Under the pieces are notes generated by a model. The model was not told the DNA's origin. It did not search any database and was given only the letters and a program-made list of their open reading frames with translations. Positions 26,475 to 39,161 of a DNA stretch of 64,000 nt are shown here, piece after piece. Within the stretch, counting starts at the first letter, position 1. Every line of letters begins with the position of its first letter. The position numbers were made by a program, and so were the translations under genes. Source of the DNA: Xestospongia muta (Eukaryota > Porifera > Demospongiae > Haplosclerida > Petrosiidae); assembly GCA_963693285.1 (NCBI GenBank), contig OY848927.1:4206643-4270642 (forward strand), written 5' to 3'.

Positions 26475-28313
26475 GTTATTATATGTTATTATTATTATTA
26501 TTATTACCTGTTGCTGGAAGACCTAACTGTCTACAGACTACAAATGCTTCTTGATAGCCCCAGTTATCACCACATACAGAAATCCAAGCTCCATTATAAC
26601 ACACTTCAACTGTTCCTTCATTTGGTACCAGTCCATCAGCGAGACGAATATCACCTTGTGTACAGGAGTTAGCTAGAAATAAAATTATGATAATTATGTG
26701 ATTAGTAGTATAGTATCTATACCTGGACAGATAACACTAACATCATATGAGTGAGAGCAGAAATAATAAAGATAGCCAATATCATATTCTCTTGGACATT
26801 CCAAAAGATTACTCTCAGTACCAATACAATTGGGATAGTTCAACCATATTGGTCCACTACCTTCTCCATAATATGCATATCGCTGGTATGTTACAGCTAT
26901 TAGATATTAAAATGTATGTAGTAATAATTTTATTCTCACTTTGTCCTCTATCTACTTCATATCCTAATTGTCTACAAGCAACTTTAGCATCATTAGTGTC
27001 AAAAGAGTCATCACATACTGTACCCCAAACAAAATTTATACAAATCTCCAGTCTTCCTTGATTAGTGAGACCTCCATTTACTAACCTTAAAGATCCATGC
27101 TCACAGTCAACATTAAAAGTACCTGATGTAAATAAATAAAGAAGACAAAAGTTTAATGATGAGTGCATACATATATAGGACAACAAGACTACCTTGAAAA
27201 AGAGACCAAATAAGATTATTGAAATAAGATTTTCATAGTTGTATAAAGATATGTTGTATATAAATTGGACATTCATTCACTGTTCCACCTAGCATGCTAT
27301 AACTGCTAGAGGTGATATCTGACATAGTTTTGGCCCTTGTGTGCATGTTCATATATATGTGTGTCTATTTTACAGTTTTAATCTATTGTTGTGGATCTTT
27401 TGAGAGTGTTAAATGTAATTAATCTGCTTACAATATTTACTAAAACACATAAAATGTTTAGGGTTTAGGAAGATTGGGATGGATCTAGTAACAGTATAAA
27501 ATATAGTGTAATACTGATGATACCACTCCTATAATCATCAAAACATTTTGACACAAACTGTATGTCACAGTTTCTATCACAAATGCTTTGAAAACAGGCA
27601 AAGCATCAGAATTTCAAAATCCTTTTACAAAACACATTGGTGAACTATTCATTTCTCCTATAGTATAAGTATCATACCTTTAATATTTGGATTAATCCAA
27701 TTAATAAATTAAAGAATTGCATGACAATCTTACCTTTTACACAGTACAGCTGTGACATAAGAAATATTAGTATCCAATTCTTCAACTAAAGTAAGTAAAC
27801 ACAAGCTAACCTCAACATAAATAGTCATTTTTAAGGAATAGATTCCTACATTAGCTACATTAAGAATTCCTAAACCAGTCATTCATGGTTAAGTAATTAT
27901 ATTAAAAATCCAGATCCTACCAGTAAAGTAAAATTGATTGCAATTATTATTAGAATAAGACACCAGTACATATAGGCATATTGACTATAACCTTACACCT
28001 ATATAATATTATGAAGTAGGATGCTAGACTCTGAGGATTTATAGTGTCTTAGTTCACTATATATTAACAGTTGTACATCTATTCATTGATATTCATCAAA
28101 AGCACATGCAACATATAAATAAATAAAGGATTACTTACTATTCATAAGATTAACAAAAACTAAACATGCAGTCTATATATATATAACAATAATGATGACA
28201 TATTTAACATGAGATTTTGCACTCTGCTGACAATAATATGATAAGAATAACTTATGTTAGTAATAATGATGTTATATATAATGTTTCTTTACCTTAACAG
28301 ATAAATGCTGCAT
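20914..28313 (-). CDS. Receptor gene C: SRCR x7, Ig-like x5, two Cys-rich modules, TM, tail (1698 aa)
   Basis: Complete paralogue with the same 26-exon plan as B. Exons: 28293-28313, 27734-27785, 26940-27122, 26723-26896, 26508-26672, 26177-26362, 25963-26130, 25749-25910, 25533-25700, 25311-25481, 25081-25254, 24870-25037, 24650-24817, 24408-24602, 24198-24362, 23980-24147, 23645-23935, 23255-23599, 22801-23205, 22480-22749, 22387-22433, 22088-22343, 21773-22042, 21682-21728, 21260-21633, 20914-21217. Total 5097 bases, divisible by three. Signal MQHLSVKLKNW... then SRCR1-7, Ig1-3, Ig4 + module, Ig5 + module, TM helix and tail ending DIYEPLYN. The intron inside SRCR2 (26363-26507 side, 5' splice site at 26507) carries the longest (ATT)n tract in the array. 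Two 5' splice sites differ from the other copies (GTATG after CAA at 24408; GTTAGC at 24198) but remain usable. Membrane-proximal exons are very close to B, SRCR1 second half is closer to A and D. Confidence 0.9.
26382..26507. repeat. (ATT)n tract in SRCR2 intron of gene C
   Basis: About 125 bases of ATT (AAT on the coding strand), starting at the 5' splice site of the exon ending at 26508. The donor GTAATAATAAT is itself part of the repeat. Confidence 0.9.
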
Positions 28314-29084
28314 CTTTACTATGATTAGACTACTTCTATCTGTAGAGAAGTTAAAGATGAGAGGATCCTGTGTATTCGAGTAGGCATGCAATGGCTATTT
28401 AAACAGCACAAACAAATTAATACTTATTCTAGCAAACAACCACATCCTCCTTTATGATAAGCTGATGGGCAGTCTTATGGCACCAAGTTTAACAAAAAGA
28501 AAAATAGAACAAACATCATATTATACCCTAATAAAGCAATGCATACATAATAATGTCACGTAATAAGAACTGAGCCATGCAGTCTAGAAGCAAATTTGGC
28601 TAACTCTCTCATTGAAATGTGTGTAATGTGGGCCAGTACCACAAAGTTGTCATACTGTCGTGAAATTACAACTGCTAAATCTATACATTGTTTATCTCAA
28701 TAGTTTCAAGATATACATATCTCATCAGATATGCCAAAATTTAGCTTCTACACATATTTGTAAGTTCTTGGTCTAGACTTTTCCTAAAAAACGCTTACCA
28801 TGGTAGTGTTTTTATGTAACTGTACATGAGGGATGTTTAAAGTTTAACCAAAATGGCAGTTGTAATAACAATATTCATAACCACTATGACAATTTGTACT
28901 CAATGTACTGCCCTACATTCAATGGGATAATAAGCCAAGTTCACTTCTAGATTCTTCTTTACCTGTCAGCTTATCAAAAATAGGCTAATACTATACCCTA
29001 GACCCTAGAGCATAAACCATAGAACTTAAATGTATTAATTTTGGATTTGAGTATGTGCCATACAAATAATCACTACTTATATAA

Positions 29085-29200
29085 ATATCCAGGATACACT
29101 CATCCTTCTAAACAGATAGAAGTGGTCTAATCATAGAAAGATGTGGCATTCATCTGTTTGGGTAAAGAGATGTAATATATAACACGATGATCATTAACTT
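29085..29200 (+). repeat. Inverted copy of receptor exon 1 region (gap C-D)
   Basis: About 115 bases on the plus strand resemble the minus-strand first exon and its flanks (28257-28395). They include ACAGATAGAAGTGGTCTAAT, then ATG with MWHSSVW in place of MQHSSVK, and a GGTAAAG donor. In this copy one base is missing before the ATG. The arms are separated by about 700 bases and point toward each other. Confidence 0.6.
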
Positions 29201-29538
29201 ATCATATTATTGTTAGTAGAGTGCACAATGTCTTGTTATATATGTCATCATTATTATTATATCACTGTAAAAATTAATTTAATAAAATTAATCAGTTATT
29301 TTAAAAGTCAATTTGTAGCTTACATCAGTGGATTACTATGGAAACTAGAACTCATGATCAGTACTATATAATTTGTTGGTATGTTGTACTATTACAAAGC
29401 AACAAATTATACAGTGAGTAATTCACATGAATTTTGGATTCCATAGTAATCCACCCTTTAAGCTATAAATTAGTTGTTAAAGAACATATTAATTGTTATA
29501 GAGTGCACAATCTAATGTTACATATATCATCATTATTG

Positions 29539-29834
<296 letters not shown>

Positions 29835-30905
29835 GACTATGTGTTTAGTTTTTGTTAATCTTATGAATAGTAAGTAATCTTTTAGTTATTTATATGTTGG
29901 ATGTGCTTTTGATGAATATCAATGAATAGATGTACAGCTGTTAATAAAAATTGAACTAAGACACTATAAATACTCAGAGTATAGCAACCTACTTCACAAT
30001 GTTGTATAGGTGAAAAGTTACGTAGTCAATATGCCTATATGTATTGATTTCTTATTCTAATAATAACATAGTTATCACTATAAAATCTGATTGGTTGATT
30101 TAATCAATATATGGTTATACAGGTTATATCATTTCCAAAAGTGCTAACAGATAAACAGTCAATCTAATAGTATATTAGGAATGTTTACTCAATCTGATAG
30201 TACATTAACAACATTTAGTCAATTGAATAGTATCCTAGGATTGTCATATTTACTTTCAGTTTGTATCAAATAATTTGCTACATACTTGTAACCTGTACAA
30301 CCATATATTGGTTAATCAATCAATCAATTGTTATAATGGTTCCTGTATTTTGTTTTTACTTTAATGATTTAGTATGGGAATTTTAATGTAATAAGTAAAT
30401 AAAAAACACTTTCTAAAAAGTGAATCTAATATAAGGATGGCTAATGTCAGTCCAATATAAAAAATTCTAACAAGATAGTAAGGATGGCAATTTCATTATC
30501 CCTACATAATGGTACAGGCATAGATACAAAATATATCACTGATATTGTGTTTGAATTGACTCATCCTTTCGATATTAGTAATAGTTTAAATTGTTGTTGA
30601 TGAAAATGCAAACTTCTTGTGTATAATATCTTTATACACTAATTAAAAATTATCCATAATCATGTCATAAGTTAGGACTTTTAAACTATAAATGGGATAA
30701 AATGATAGTGTACTTTTATGCATCATTCCATAAGCCAAAATGATGAATGTACAGGTTGAATATAATACAAATTTTGGAAAAATTTCTTGTTGTTCTGTAT
30801 TGGCTAAGGAAACAAAAACATTTAAGTTAAGTAAACTATCACAAAATGGATGTTGATTGTTTCATTTAATGTGGTTTTGTATATCTGCTCAATAGACCAC
30901 TAACT

Positions 30906-31697
30906 ATTCCTGACATACCTTTCCCACCATTGTGATACCAATGTATGTGTGCTTTGTTCATATAGTCATTATTTAGGTAAGTCGACAGTGTTACTTTAGT
31001 GGTTATCTTATTAAAGCCAGTGATATAGGAATTAAGAGTTGAATATTTGGAAAAAGTGATTATATTGACATCTGTTTCTACAGTGAAACATTAATAAGAG
31101 CAATTTAGTAATCACAACTCACCACTGACAGTACATAGAACACAGCAGGACTCAATCCTGGATAGTGTCTTAGAAGTTATAGGACTTTATGTTCACAGTC
31201 TCTATTGTAGTGATACAGTCTGAGACCACCAAATTTAACAAAGTATTCTCCTACATCTTCTTTAGTAATATTGGTAATAATCAGTGTCTTATTATCATTA
31301 GTAATACTGTACTTGTTGTAGGTATTAACAATCTGTTGATCATTATGATACCAGTTGAGTCCATGAAAATAGTCAGTAATGAAACTATCAGTTACATCAA
31401 CTGTGAGGTTGACAGTAGACTCAATAGTTGGGTATTTTACAACAGGATGTTGTAGACCTAAATGGATATTACAAAGCAGTACGATATTACAAAATGATCT
31501 TCATGATTTTACCTCTATGTCCTTTCCCCAATGTTCCATTATATTTAACAATACAGTAGTAATTTCCTTGTTGTGTATGTCCTGTAGGAACAGTCAATGT
31601 AACATTGGGATAGGTAAAAATAGGCTGTGATAACGTAACTCTTGACACAGTAGTCCTCCACATTGATAAGTAGTGTTAATAGGAGGACTTGGAGACA
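30906..31697 (-). pseudogene. Receptor pseudogene: broken Ig1-Ig2-Ig3 exons
   Basis: Remnant of a further receptor copy. Three Ig exons are recognisable in the same order as in the intact genes: Ig1 about 31512-31697, Ig2 about 31132-31458 and the start of Ig3 about 30906-31082. Ig1 has a two-base insertion after PPINTTYQ that shifts the frame. Ig2 has TAA where intact copies read CAA in VLQLLRHYP. The Ig3 part is diverged and ends early. No SRCR, transmembrane or tail exons remain next to it. Its upstream end stops abruptly within Ig1, at the join with the RhoGAP fragment. On the left, similarity to the other gaps resumes near 30770. Confidence 0.75.
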
Positions 31698-31699
31698 TA

Positions 31700-32227
31700 T
31701 TAAAATTTTAAAAGCCCTCCAATCGAATAAATGTCGACATCTGTCAAATCAGCATCATTATTTTGATCAAATGTCACTCTCAGTTTCTCTATCAATTTAG
31801 AGTCCCCATTAACCCTGTAAATACCCTCTTGATTAAGACCTATTGACAACATAAGAATTCATTAAACTAATAAAACCAGCCTGTTATTATTAATAAGTAG
31901 CCATTGTCATGTGATCTTACCATGCTCTTCAATATGTTCCACTATTTTCTTAATGATAAGAGGGATATTTGATTGTATTACAGGTTGCTGGGTATCAGTT
32001 GATGAAGAAAGCTCTCGTGGATCTTCTGATGTTGGCAGCTGTGTTAGAGGGACTCCAAAGGTTAAAGTACTACCTGTAAAGCAAAAAAATGAAACATTAT
32101 TTCTATTTTAGGATTGAGTAAAAAACTTATTACAAGATTATAAAGTTTACATAAAAAAATTACCTAAAATATTCAATAACTGTGTATTTGTTTTCTTCAT
32201 CAAAGGAGATCCAAATACTCTCTTCAT
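31700..32227 (-). pseudogene. Truncated RhoGAP gene (FAM13-like N-terminal part)
   Basis: Three minus-strand exons join in phase: 32164-32227 (ATG, MKRVFGSPLMKK...), 31921-32073 (FGVPLTQL ... IPLIIKKIVEHIEEH) and 31700-31839 (GLNQEGIYRVNGDSKLIEKL ... DIYSIGGLLKF, stop). Splice sites are GT/AG with phase 1 joins, giving 118 residues. The FGVPL start, the EEHGLNQEGIYRVNG segment with the candidate Arg finger, and the SIGGLLK segment are hallmarks of the RhoGAP fold, and the N-terminal layout recalls FAM13 proteins. Family proteins stimulate GTP hydrolysis by Rho GTPases. The second half of the domain, after GGLLK, is missing: the reading frame stops exactly where receptor Ig1 sequence begins. 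I therefore call it a broken gene, though the remaining exons look intact. A possible 5' untranslated exon with a good 5' splice site lies near 32402. Confidence 0.7.
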
Positions 32228-32909
32228 TTTGAAGTGAATCAATTTGAAGTTGGACTTTCAGTGTCAGTAGTTTCCAGTAGTTGTAATATAGAAAGGACTT
32301 ATTAACTTATTTGACTACAGCAGCTGTGACAGTGAATGAAGGCATTCAGTGTGATATTTAATGTGATGACTCTTGTCATGGAGAATTAATTTTATTGCTT
32401 ACCTCCTGAGACTTTGCATGACCAATCTTCCACTCCTAGAAGTCATTATTTATGTCTGATAATATTATATCACTGATATTATTTTAGGATCTGTTGTTCA
32501 CTGTTCATCAGTAACTGCCACAGTAGAACTATATTATGTCGAAGACAAAATCCATCCTTCTTCTGCAGGAGAGTCTTTCAAGTGCAGGGAGGAGCTCTTG
32601 AGGTTGCGATAAGTGTTCTTGTGGTCTCTTCTTCAAATACTTTGTTGTGTTTATTTTACACTAGTAACCCACATAGGGCCTGACATTAGTATTAATAATT
32701 AATTTTCATAGTTGTCTCCACCCCTTGTTGATTAATAATTATTTTTATTATGTTTAAAAAAAATTAGCCAGGGAAGGATTTCTAAAAACTACAAATAAAA
32801 GACAATATTTTAATTAGTAGCTTATATCCATAGCAATACTATGTAGTTTATTGAGTTGTGCCTGAGTTCTGTTGTAGCTGATTACCTTGTCACTAACTTG
32901 TTGGCCGGG
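32228..32909. other. Spacer between gene D and the RhoGAP fragment
   Basis: About 680 bases not shared with the other gaps. A good minus-strand 5' splice site (AGGAG|GTAAGC) near 32402 could end a 5' untranslated exon of the RhoGAP gene. Otherwise only the D 3' flank with its AATAAA is seen. Confidence 0.4.
32847..32852 (-). promoter_or_regulatory. Candidate poly(A) signal of gene D
   Basis: AATAAA on the minus strand 58 bases downstream of the stop of D. No equally close AATAAA was seen for B, so usage is unproven. Confidence 0.4.
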
Positions 32910-35900
32910 TTAGTCATATATGTTCATAGGTTCATAAACTTCCATTCCCTCTTCCATATCTTCATATTCTTCATTTTTATTGTTAAGCTCGGGCTTTGGT
33001 TTGATCTGTGGTTTAGTACCTGCCTTTTTAAGCTGAGCTTTGGATGTGTCGACATACTTGGACTTCACTTGGTGTTTCACAGCTGGTTTTTGCACACTAA
33101 AAGGTTGTAGATTATTATTAAGTACTTCCTTTTTTATTTGTAAGCAGACATCTGGTACCCTAACATCTTGACTTGAACTGTTACAAACACTTTCTGATTC
33201 ATTGTTCTTTTCTGTAGTACTACGACGAAGCATTGTCATATAAACTCTGGATAAATATTAAAATTAAAGATTTATATTCAATTTGGACTTACATTCTAAT
33301 CACAATGACAATCACAAATACAATGGCTGAACTAAAGAATCCAGCTATAAACAGCCCAGCTAACAAGCCACCATTATTATTAGTGTCCTCTGTTAATGTA
33401 ACTGTAGCAGTTGTTACCACTATAGCTGTATTGTCCACAACACATTTGTAATCTCCATATTTACTACCAGTTTGATCTTCCTCAGTATTATAGACTAATT
33501 GAGATAATCCAATAGTGTTAGCAATAGACAGTCCATTCTTCATCAGTGTAATGTTATAATATAGAGGATAACCACCACTAACTGAACACACTAACTCAGC
33601 ATTAGATATTGAGTTAAAACTGGTTTTATCTGTTCTTAAGTTTACTGATGGAGTTTCTATAATAAAGATTTAATCATAATGTTATATTTAGTTGTATTAG
33701 TACTAACCATAGTATTCCAGTCTTTGTACTATAGAATCTATGACAATAGTTGATAAATTAAGATAACTGGAAGAAGTCAGAAAATTTTGATACGATTCAC
33801 TACAACTCAATGATGAGAGTACTGTTGAAGATGTAAGAGTTAGTTGAGACTCATAATATCCAGAGTCTAACACAGTAGGATTGTCAATACTCAAACTATA
33901 ATATGGTTCAGAATATAACCCCAAGTGACTACTGGTTATTCCCGAGCTAACCCTACTACCATCATGATACCAATATACTTGTACCTCATTACTGTATTGT
34001 TTGTCCTCATTAAGAAAACTAATGACTACAGCTCTCTGGGTTGTCTTATTAAAACCAGTGACAGGATAAGTAGAAGATAAACATCTAGCTGACTTTGTAA
34101 TAACATCTTCATCTCCTAAATTAATAATAAGTCTATGTTAGTTATACAAAGTGTCCTAGCTTACTCTCAACAGAGACATAGAACACAGCAGGACTCAATA
34201 CTGGATAGTGTCTTAGAAGTTGTAGGACTTTCTGTTCACAGTCTCTATTGTAGTGATACAGTCTGAGACCATCAAATTTAACAGAGTATTCTCCTACATC
34301 TTCTTTAGTAATATTGGTAATAATCAGTGTCTTATTATCATTAGTAATACTGTACTTGTTGACAGTATTAACAATCTGTTGATCATTATGATACCAGTTG
34401 AGTTCACGAAGATAGTCAGTAATAAAACTATCAATTATATCAACTGTGAGAATGACATTAGACCCAATAGTTGTAGATTTATTTGTTTTGCCAAAAGGAT
34501 GAAGAAGACCTAATGGACATTGCAAAATAGTCTACAACTGCATAGTTTTACCTTTAATAGATATTTCTATATGTCCTCTCCCCAATGTTGCTCCATTATA
34601 TTTAACAATACAGTAGTAATTCCCTTGTTGTGTATGTCCTGTAGGAACAGTCAATTTAACATTGGGATAGGTAGAAATAGGTTGTGATAATGTAACTCCC
34701 GACACAGTGGTCCTCCATTGATAAGTAGTGTTAATAGGAGGACTTGGAGAGACATTACAATGAAGTGTCACATTACTACCAATAGTTACAGAGGACTGGT
34801 TTGAACTCAATGATATAGTGACATTATAGAAAACAGTAGAATCTATCATTTTAGAAAGAATATATTATAATAACTCTCTCATTCTTTACCTAAACATATG
34901 ACTCCTACATCTTTACCATGATAACAATTATCTACTCCTATACCACTCATATAAGAGCACTCAGTTAGACTGTTCTCATTGCCATGACAACCAACAGATG
35001 TCATATGAACTGGTCCAACTCCTCTTCCAAAAAATGCACCATACATTGGAATAGCTCCTATATATATTTAGAAGATAATGGTCACTTCATTGATTAGTGA
35101 ATTCCTTACTTAATGTCTGATATCCAGCTTGTCTACATGTTACTAGAGCATCTTGTTCATCCCATCCATTACTACACACACTACCCCAGTATCCATCAAG
35201 ACATATCTCAACTCTACCCTCATTTAACTGATTACCACCAGACAAACGAATAGCTCCAATATTTGTACATGATTCTGTAAAAAATAAAGATAATCCATAG
35301 TGTTATACTTATATAATACCTGAGTGTGATTTAATCTGACATTCTACACCTGCTCTGATTTTGTCATACCATTGATCTAACCCTCTATAATACCATGGAA
35401 TATAATAATGAGAACAATTATTCAATGATGTTTCATTTCCAGTACAATTTAAATATTGATAACCAACTCTTTTACTTTTAGTTTTCCAAATTATATCTGT
35501 GATCGCTATTGACCCTATATTAAGCTAAATTAACTACTATCATATAGAATAGTTATCTCACAATTGTCATAATATCCAAGTTGTCTACATACAATTTTAG
35601 CATGAGAATAAGACCAATAATTTGCCTCTGTTGTCATCCATATTCCATCTATACATATCTCAACTTTGCCTTCATTATCACTTTCACCATCCACTAAATG
35701 AACTGACCAATTAGTACAGTTGACTACTTCTATAGATATAAATATATTGATGTAACTGGTATGTGGTAAGTTTAACCTGTACAATAGATTCCTGCAGTGT
35801 GTGTACATTCACTATAAAATCCATAGTTTTCCTTATAGCACTGAGTTAGAGATGTCTCATCGCCTATACAGTTAAATCTATCCCATACTAATGGTGCAGT

Positions 35901-38900
35901 GTCTTGACTTTCTCCAAAGAATGAATTCCAACTAGCAGCAATCCCTTCAAATGAAGAATAGTTAAAATATAATGATGGACATTAAACTTACAGTTTTTAT
36001 CACTGTGATATCCCAGTTGTCTACATAATACAATTGTATTTGCTGTGGAATACCAGTACCAGTCCCTGTCCCAGTCCCAGTCCCAGTCACCACTACATAT
36101 AAATCCCCATACTCCACTTCTACATATTTGTATATCTCCTTCATTTGGACTATTTCTTCCAACTAATCTGATATCTCCTTCAGTACAGTATGTAGAGTCT
36201 GAAAGAATTAAAAGAAAGTCTACATCATTGTATTAACATTATCTTACTATAACATCTGACTCCAGCAGTACGACCATAATAACAGGATGAACTAGGATTA
36301 TATTGATAACTACAATTCAGTAGAGAGGTCTCTGAACCACTACATTGGACATTCCAAATAAGTTGTTGTGAGTCTCCATCTCCAAATTGTGATAATGTAT
36401 AAAATGATGCCCCTAGAATATCCACAGTTAATACAATGTATATACTAATGAATACTAGTTTACATGTTGGGTCATATCCCAGTTGTCTACAGACAACTTG
36501 AGCATCTCTTCTGTCCCAAGTGTTGCTACAGATAGTTCCCCATTCTTTATTGACACATATTTCTACTCTTCCTTCATGTGGAGTGGAACCATTTACTAAT
36601 CTAATGTTACCATGAGTACAACCAGTGGAAACTATGAAAGTATAAATATTGGATGATATAATATATAATATAAAAACCTTTTTCCATACACCTGACTCCA
36701 ACATCAGTGGAGTGACTATACCAATAAAGATATAAGCCAAAACTACAGTCATCCAGAGTAAGTTCATTTCCATTACAGTCAAGGTTCACAAAAACAACAG
36801 GACCTGATCCTTGTCCATAGTTTCTAAATATCAGTACACCTACATAAAACAAACTAAAGTTATCATAGTCCAGAGTACATCTCAAATTACGTGGTTCTTG
36901 ATGACCTAACCTCCTGCAGACAACTTTCCCATCATTTACATCAAACCCATAATAGGACACAGTTCCCCATACTCTATTACTGCAGTACTCTACTCTGCCC
37001 TCAACCTTATTGGGACCATTAGGCCCAACAAGACGCATAGAACCACTTGTACAGCTGTCTGTGTGTGAATGTTACATAATAATAGACATTTTAATTATAA
37101 AGTAAGTATTACCTGACACTATCATTTCTGTACATCTAATACTTGCTCTACGGTAGGTACCAGATGATGAAAAACAAGAACTACTTCTATATAGGCAGTC
37201 CAATAAATTTGTTTCATTTCCAATACATCTCCAGTTAGTTAGTGTTGGTATTCCATGTCCAGTACCAAAGTAGTTAGATGATAAATACTGTGCACCTATA
37301 TATCACATAATTATCATACTTTTATGTTCTATAAACATGAAGTGATATATTATTATTATTATTACCTGTTGCTGGAACACCTAACTGTCTACAAACTACA
37401 AATGCTTCTTGATGGTCCCAACCACTGTCACACACAGAAGTCCAAGCTCCATTATAACACACTTCGATTGTTCCTTCATTTGGTACCAGTCCATCAGTGA
37501 GACGAACATCACCTTGTGTACAAGAGTTAGCTAGAATATAAAATTATGATAATTATGTGATTAGTAGTATACTATCTATACCTGGACAGACCACACTAAC
37601 ATCTTCTGAGTGAGAGCAAAAGTAATAAAAATAGCCAATATCATGTTCTCTTGGACAATCCAATAGGTTACTCTCAGTACCAGTACAATAAATACGGTTC
37701 AACCATATTGGTCCACTACCTTCTCCATAATATGCATTTTGAATGTATGTCACAGCTATTAAGTATTAAAATTATGTAGTAATATAATTTTCTCACTTTG
37801 TCCTCCATCCACTTCATATCCTAGTTGTCTACAAACCACTTTAGTATCATTAGTGTCAAAAGAGTCATCACATACTGTACCCCAAACAAAATTTATACAA
37901 ATCTCCAGTCTTCCTTGATTAGTGAGACCTCCATTTACTAACCTTAAAGATCCATGCTCACAGTTGACATTAAAAGTACCTGATGTAAATAAATAGAGAA
38001 GACAAAAGTTTAATGATGAGTGCATACATACATAGGACAACAAGCTACCTTGACCAAATATGATTTTCATAGTTGTATAAAGAGATGTTGTATATAAATT
38101 GGACATTCATTGAGTTTTTCTTCCTAGCATGCTGTAACTGCTAGAGGCGATTTCTGACATAATTTTGGCCTTTGTGTGCACCTTCATATATGGGTGTGTC
38201 CATTTTTAAAGTTTTAATCTATGATTATGCATCTTTTGAGAGTGCTAAATGTAATTAATCTGCTTACAATATTTACTAAAACACATAAAATGTTTAGGGT
38301 TTAGAAAGATTGGGATGGATCTAGTAACAGTATAAAATATAGTATAATACTGATGATACCATTCCCACAATCATCAAAACCTTTTTGACACAAGGTTTAT
38401 GCCATAGCTTCTATCGCAAGTGCTGTGAAAATAGGTGGGCCATCAGAACTTCAAAATTCTTTTACAAAACATATTGGTGAATATTCAGTTATTTCTCCTA
38501 TAGAGTAAGTATCTTATTACATGACCTTTAATAATTGGATTAATTATTAAAGAATTTGTAGCATGACAATCTTACCTTTTACACAGTACAGCTGTGAAAT
38601 CAGAAATATTAGTATCCAATTCTTCAACTAAAGTAAGTAAACACAAGCTAACCTCAACACGTCGTTTTTAGGGAATAGATTCTAAAGTTTATGTATGCAT
38701 GACTAATAACTATATTAAGAATTCCTAAACCAGTCATTCGTGGTTAAGTAATTAGACTAAAAACACAGACCCTACTAGTAAAGTAAAATTGATTGCAATT
38801 ATTATTAGAATAAGACACCAGTACATATAGGCATATTGACTATAACCTTACACCTATATAATATTATGAAGTAGAATGCTAGACTCTGAGGATTTATAGT

Positions 38901-39161
38901 GTCTTAGTTCATTATATTGACAGTTGTACATCTATTTATTGATATTCATCAAAAGCACATACAACATGTAAATAGCTAAAGGATTACTTAATATTTATAA
39001 GATTAACAAAACTAAACATGCAGTCTATATATAACAATAATGATGATATATGTAACATTAGATTTTACACTCTGCTGACAATAATATGATAGGAATAACT
39101 TATGTTAGTGATCATGATGTTATATATAATGTCTCTTTACCTTAACAGATGAATGCTGCAT
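32910..39161 (-). CDS. Receptor gene D: SRCR x7, Ig-like x4, TM, divergent YxxM tail (1418 aa)
   Basis: Complete 21-exon paralogue with a different 3' end. Exons: 39141-39161, 38576-38627, 37797-37979, 37582-37755, 37366-37530, 37113-37295, 36891-37058, 36678-36839, 36464-36631, 36248-36412, 35992-36198, 35777-35944, 35562-35729, 35320-35514, 35110-35274, 34890-35057, 34552-34842, 34165-34509, 33708-34115, 33293-33656, 32910-33246. Total 4257 bases, divisible by three. Signal, SRCR1-7 and Ig1-3 match the family. Ig4 and the transmembrane helix share one exon ([20 protein letters not shown]), and the Cys-rich modules and Ig5 are absent. The 112-residue tail is unrelated to the others: basic/Pro stretch ([10 protein letters not shown]), then [20 protein letters not shown] with two YxxM motifs, the consensus for PI3-kinase p85 SH2 domains in other animals. 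SRCR5 exon 35992-36198 is 33 bases longer than in A, B, C and E because of an Asp-Trp repeat. An AATAAA lies 58 bases past the stop. Confidence 0.88.
36053..36098 (-). repeat. Coding hexanucleotide repeat (Asp-Trp) in SRCR5 of gene D
   Basis: GACTGG units in frame on the minus strand encode [16 protein letters not shown] inside exon 35992-36198. Length is a multiple of three, and the frame continues into the normal VLCRQLGY segment. Confidence 0.85.

Noticed and set aside
27123..27276. Upstream ATG in an open frame running into SRCR1 (MNVQFIYNI...), and an internal MHSS... start
   Set aside because: It is read-through of intron 2. The start is ACG in B, the frame has TGA and a deletion in A, and D and F have lost part of it, whereas the two upstream exons join in correct phase in all six genes.
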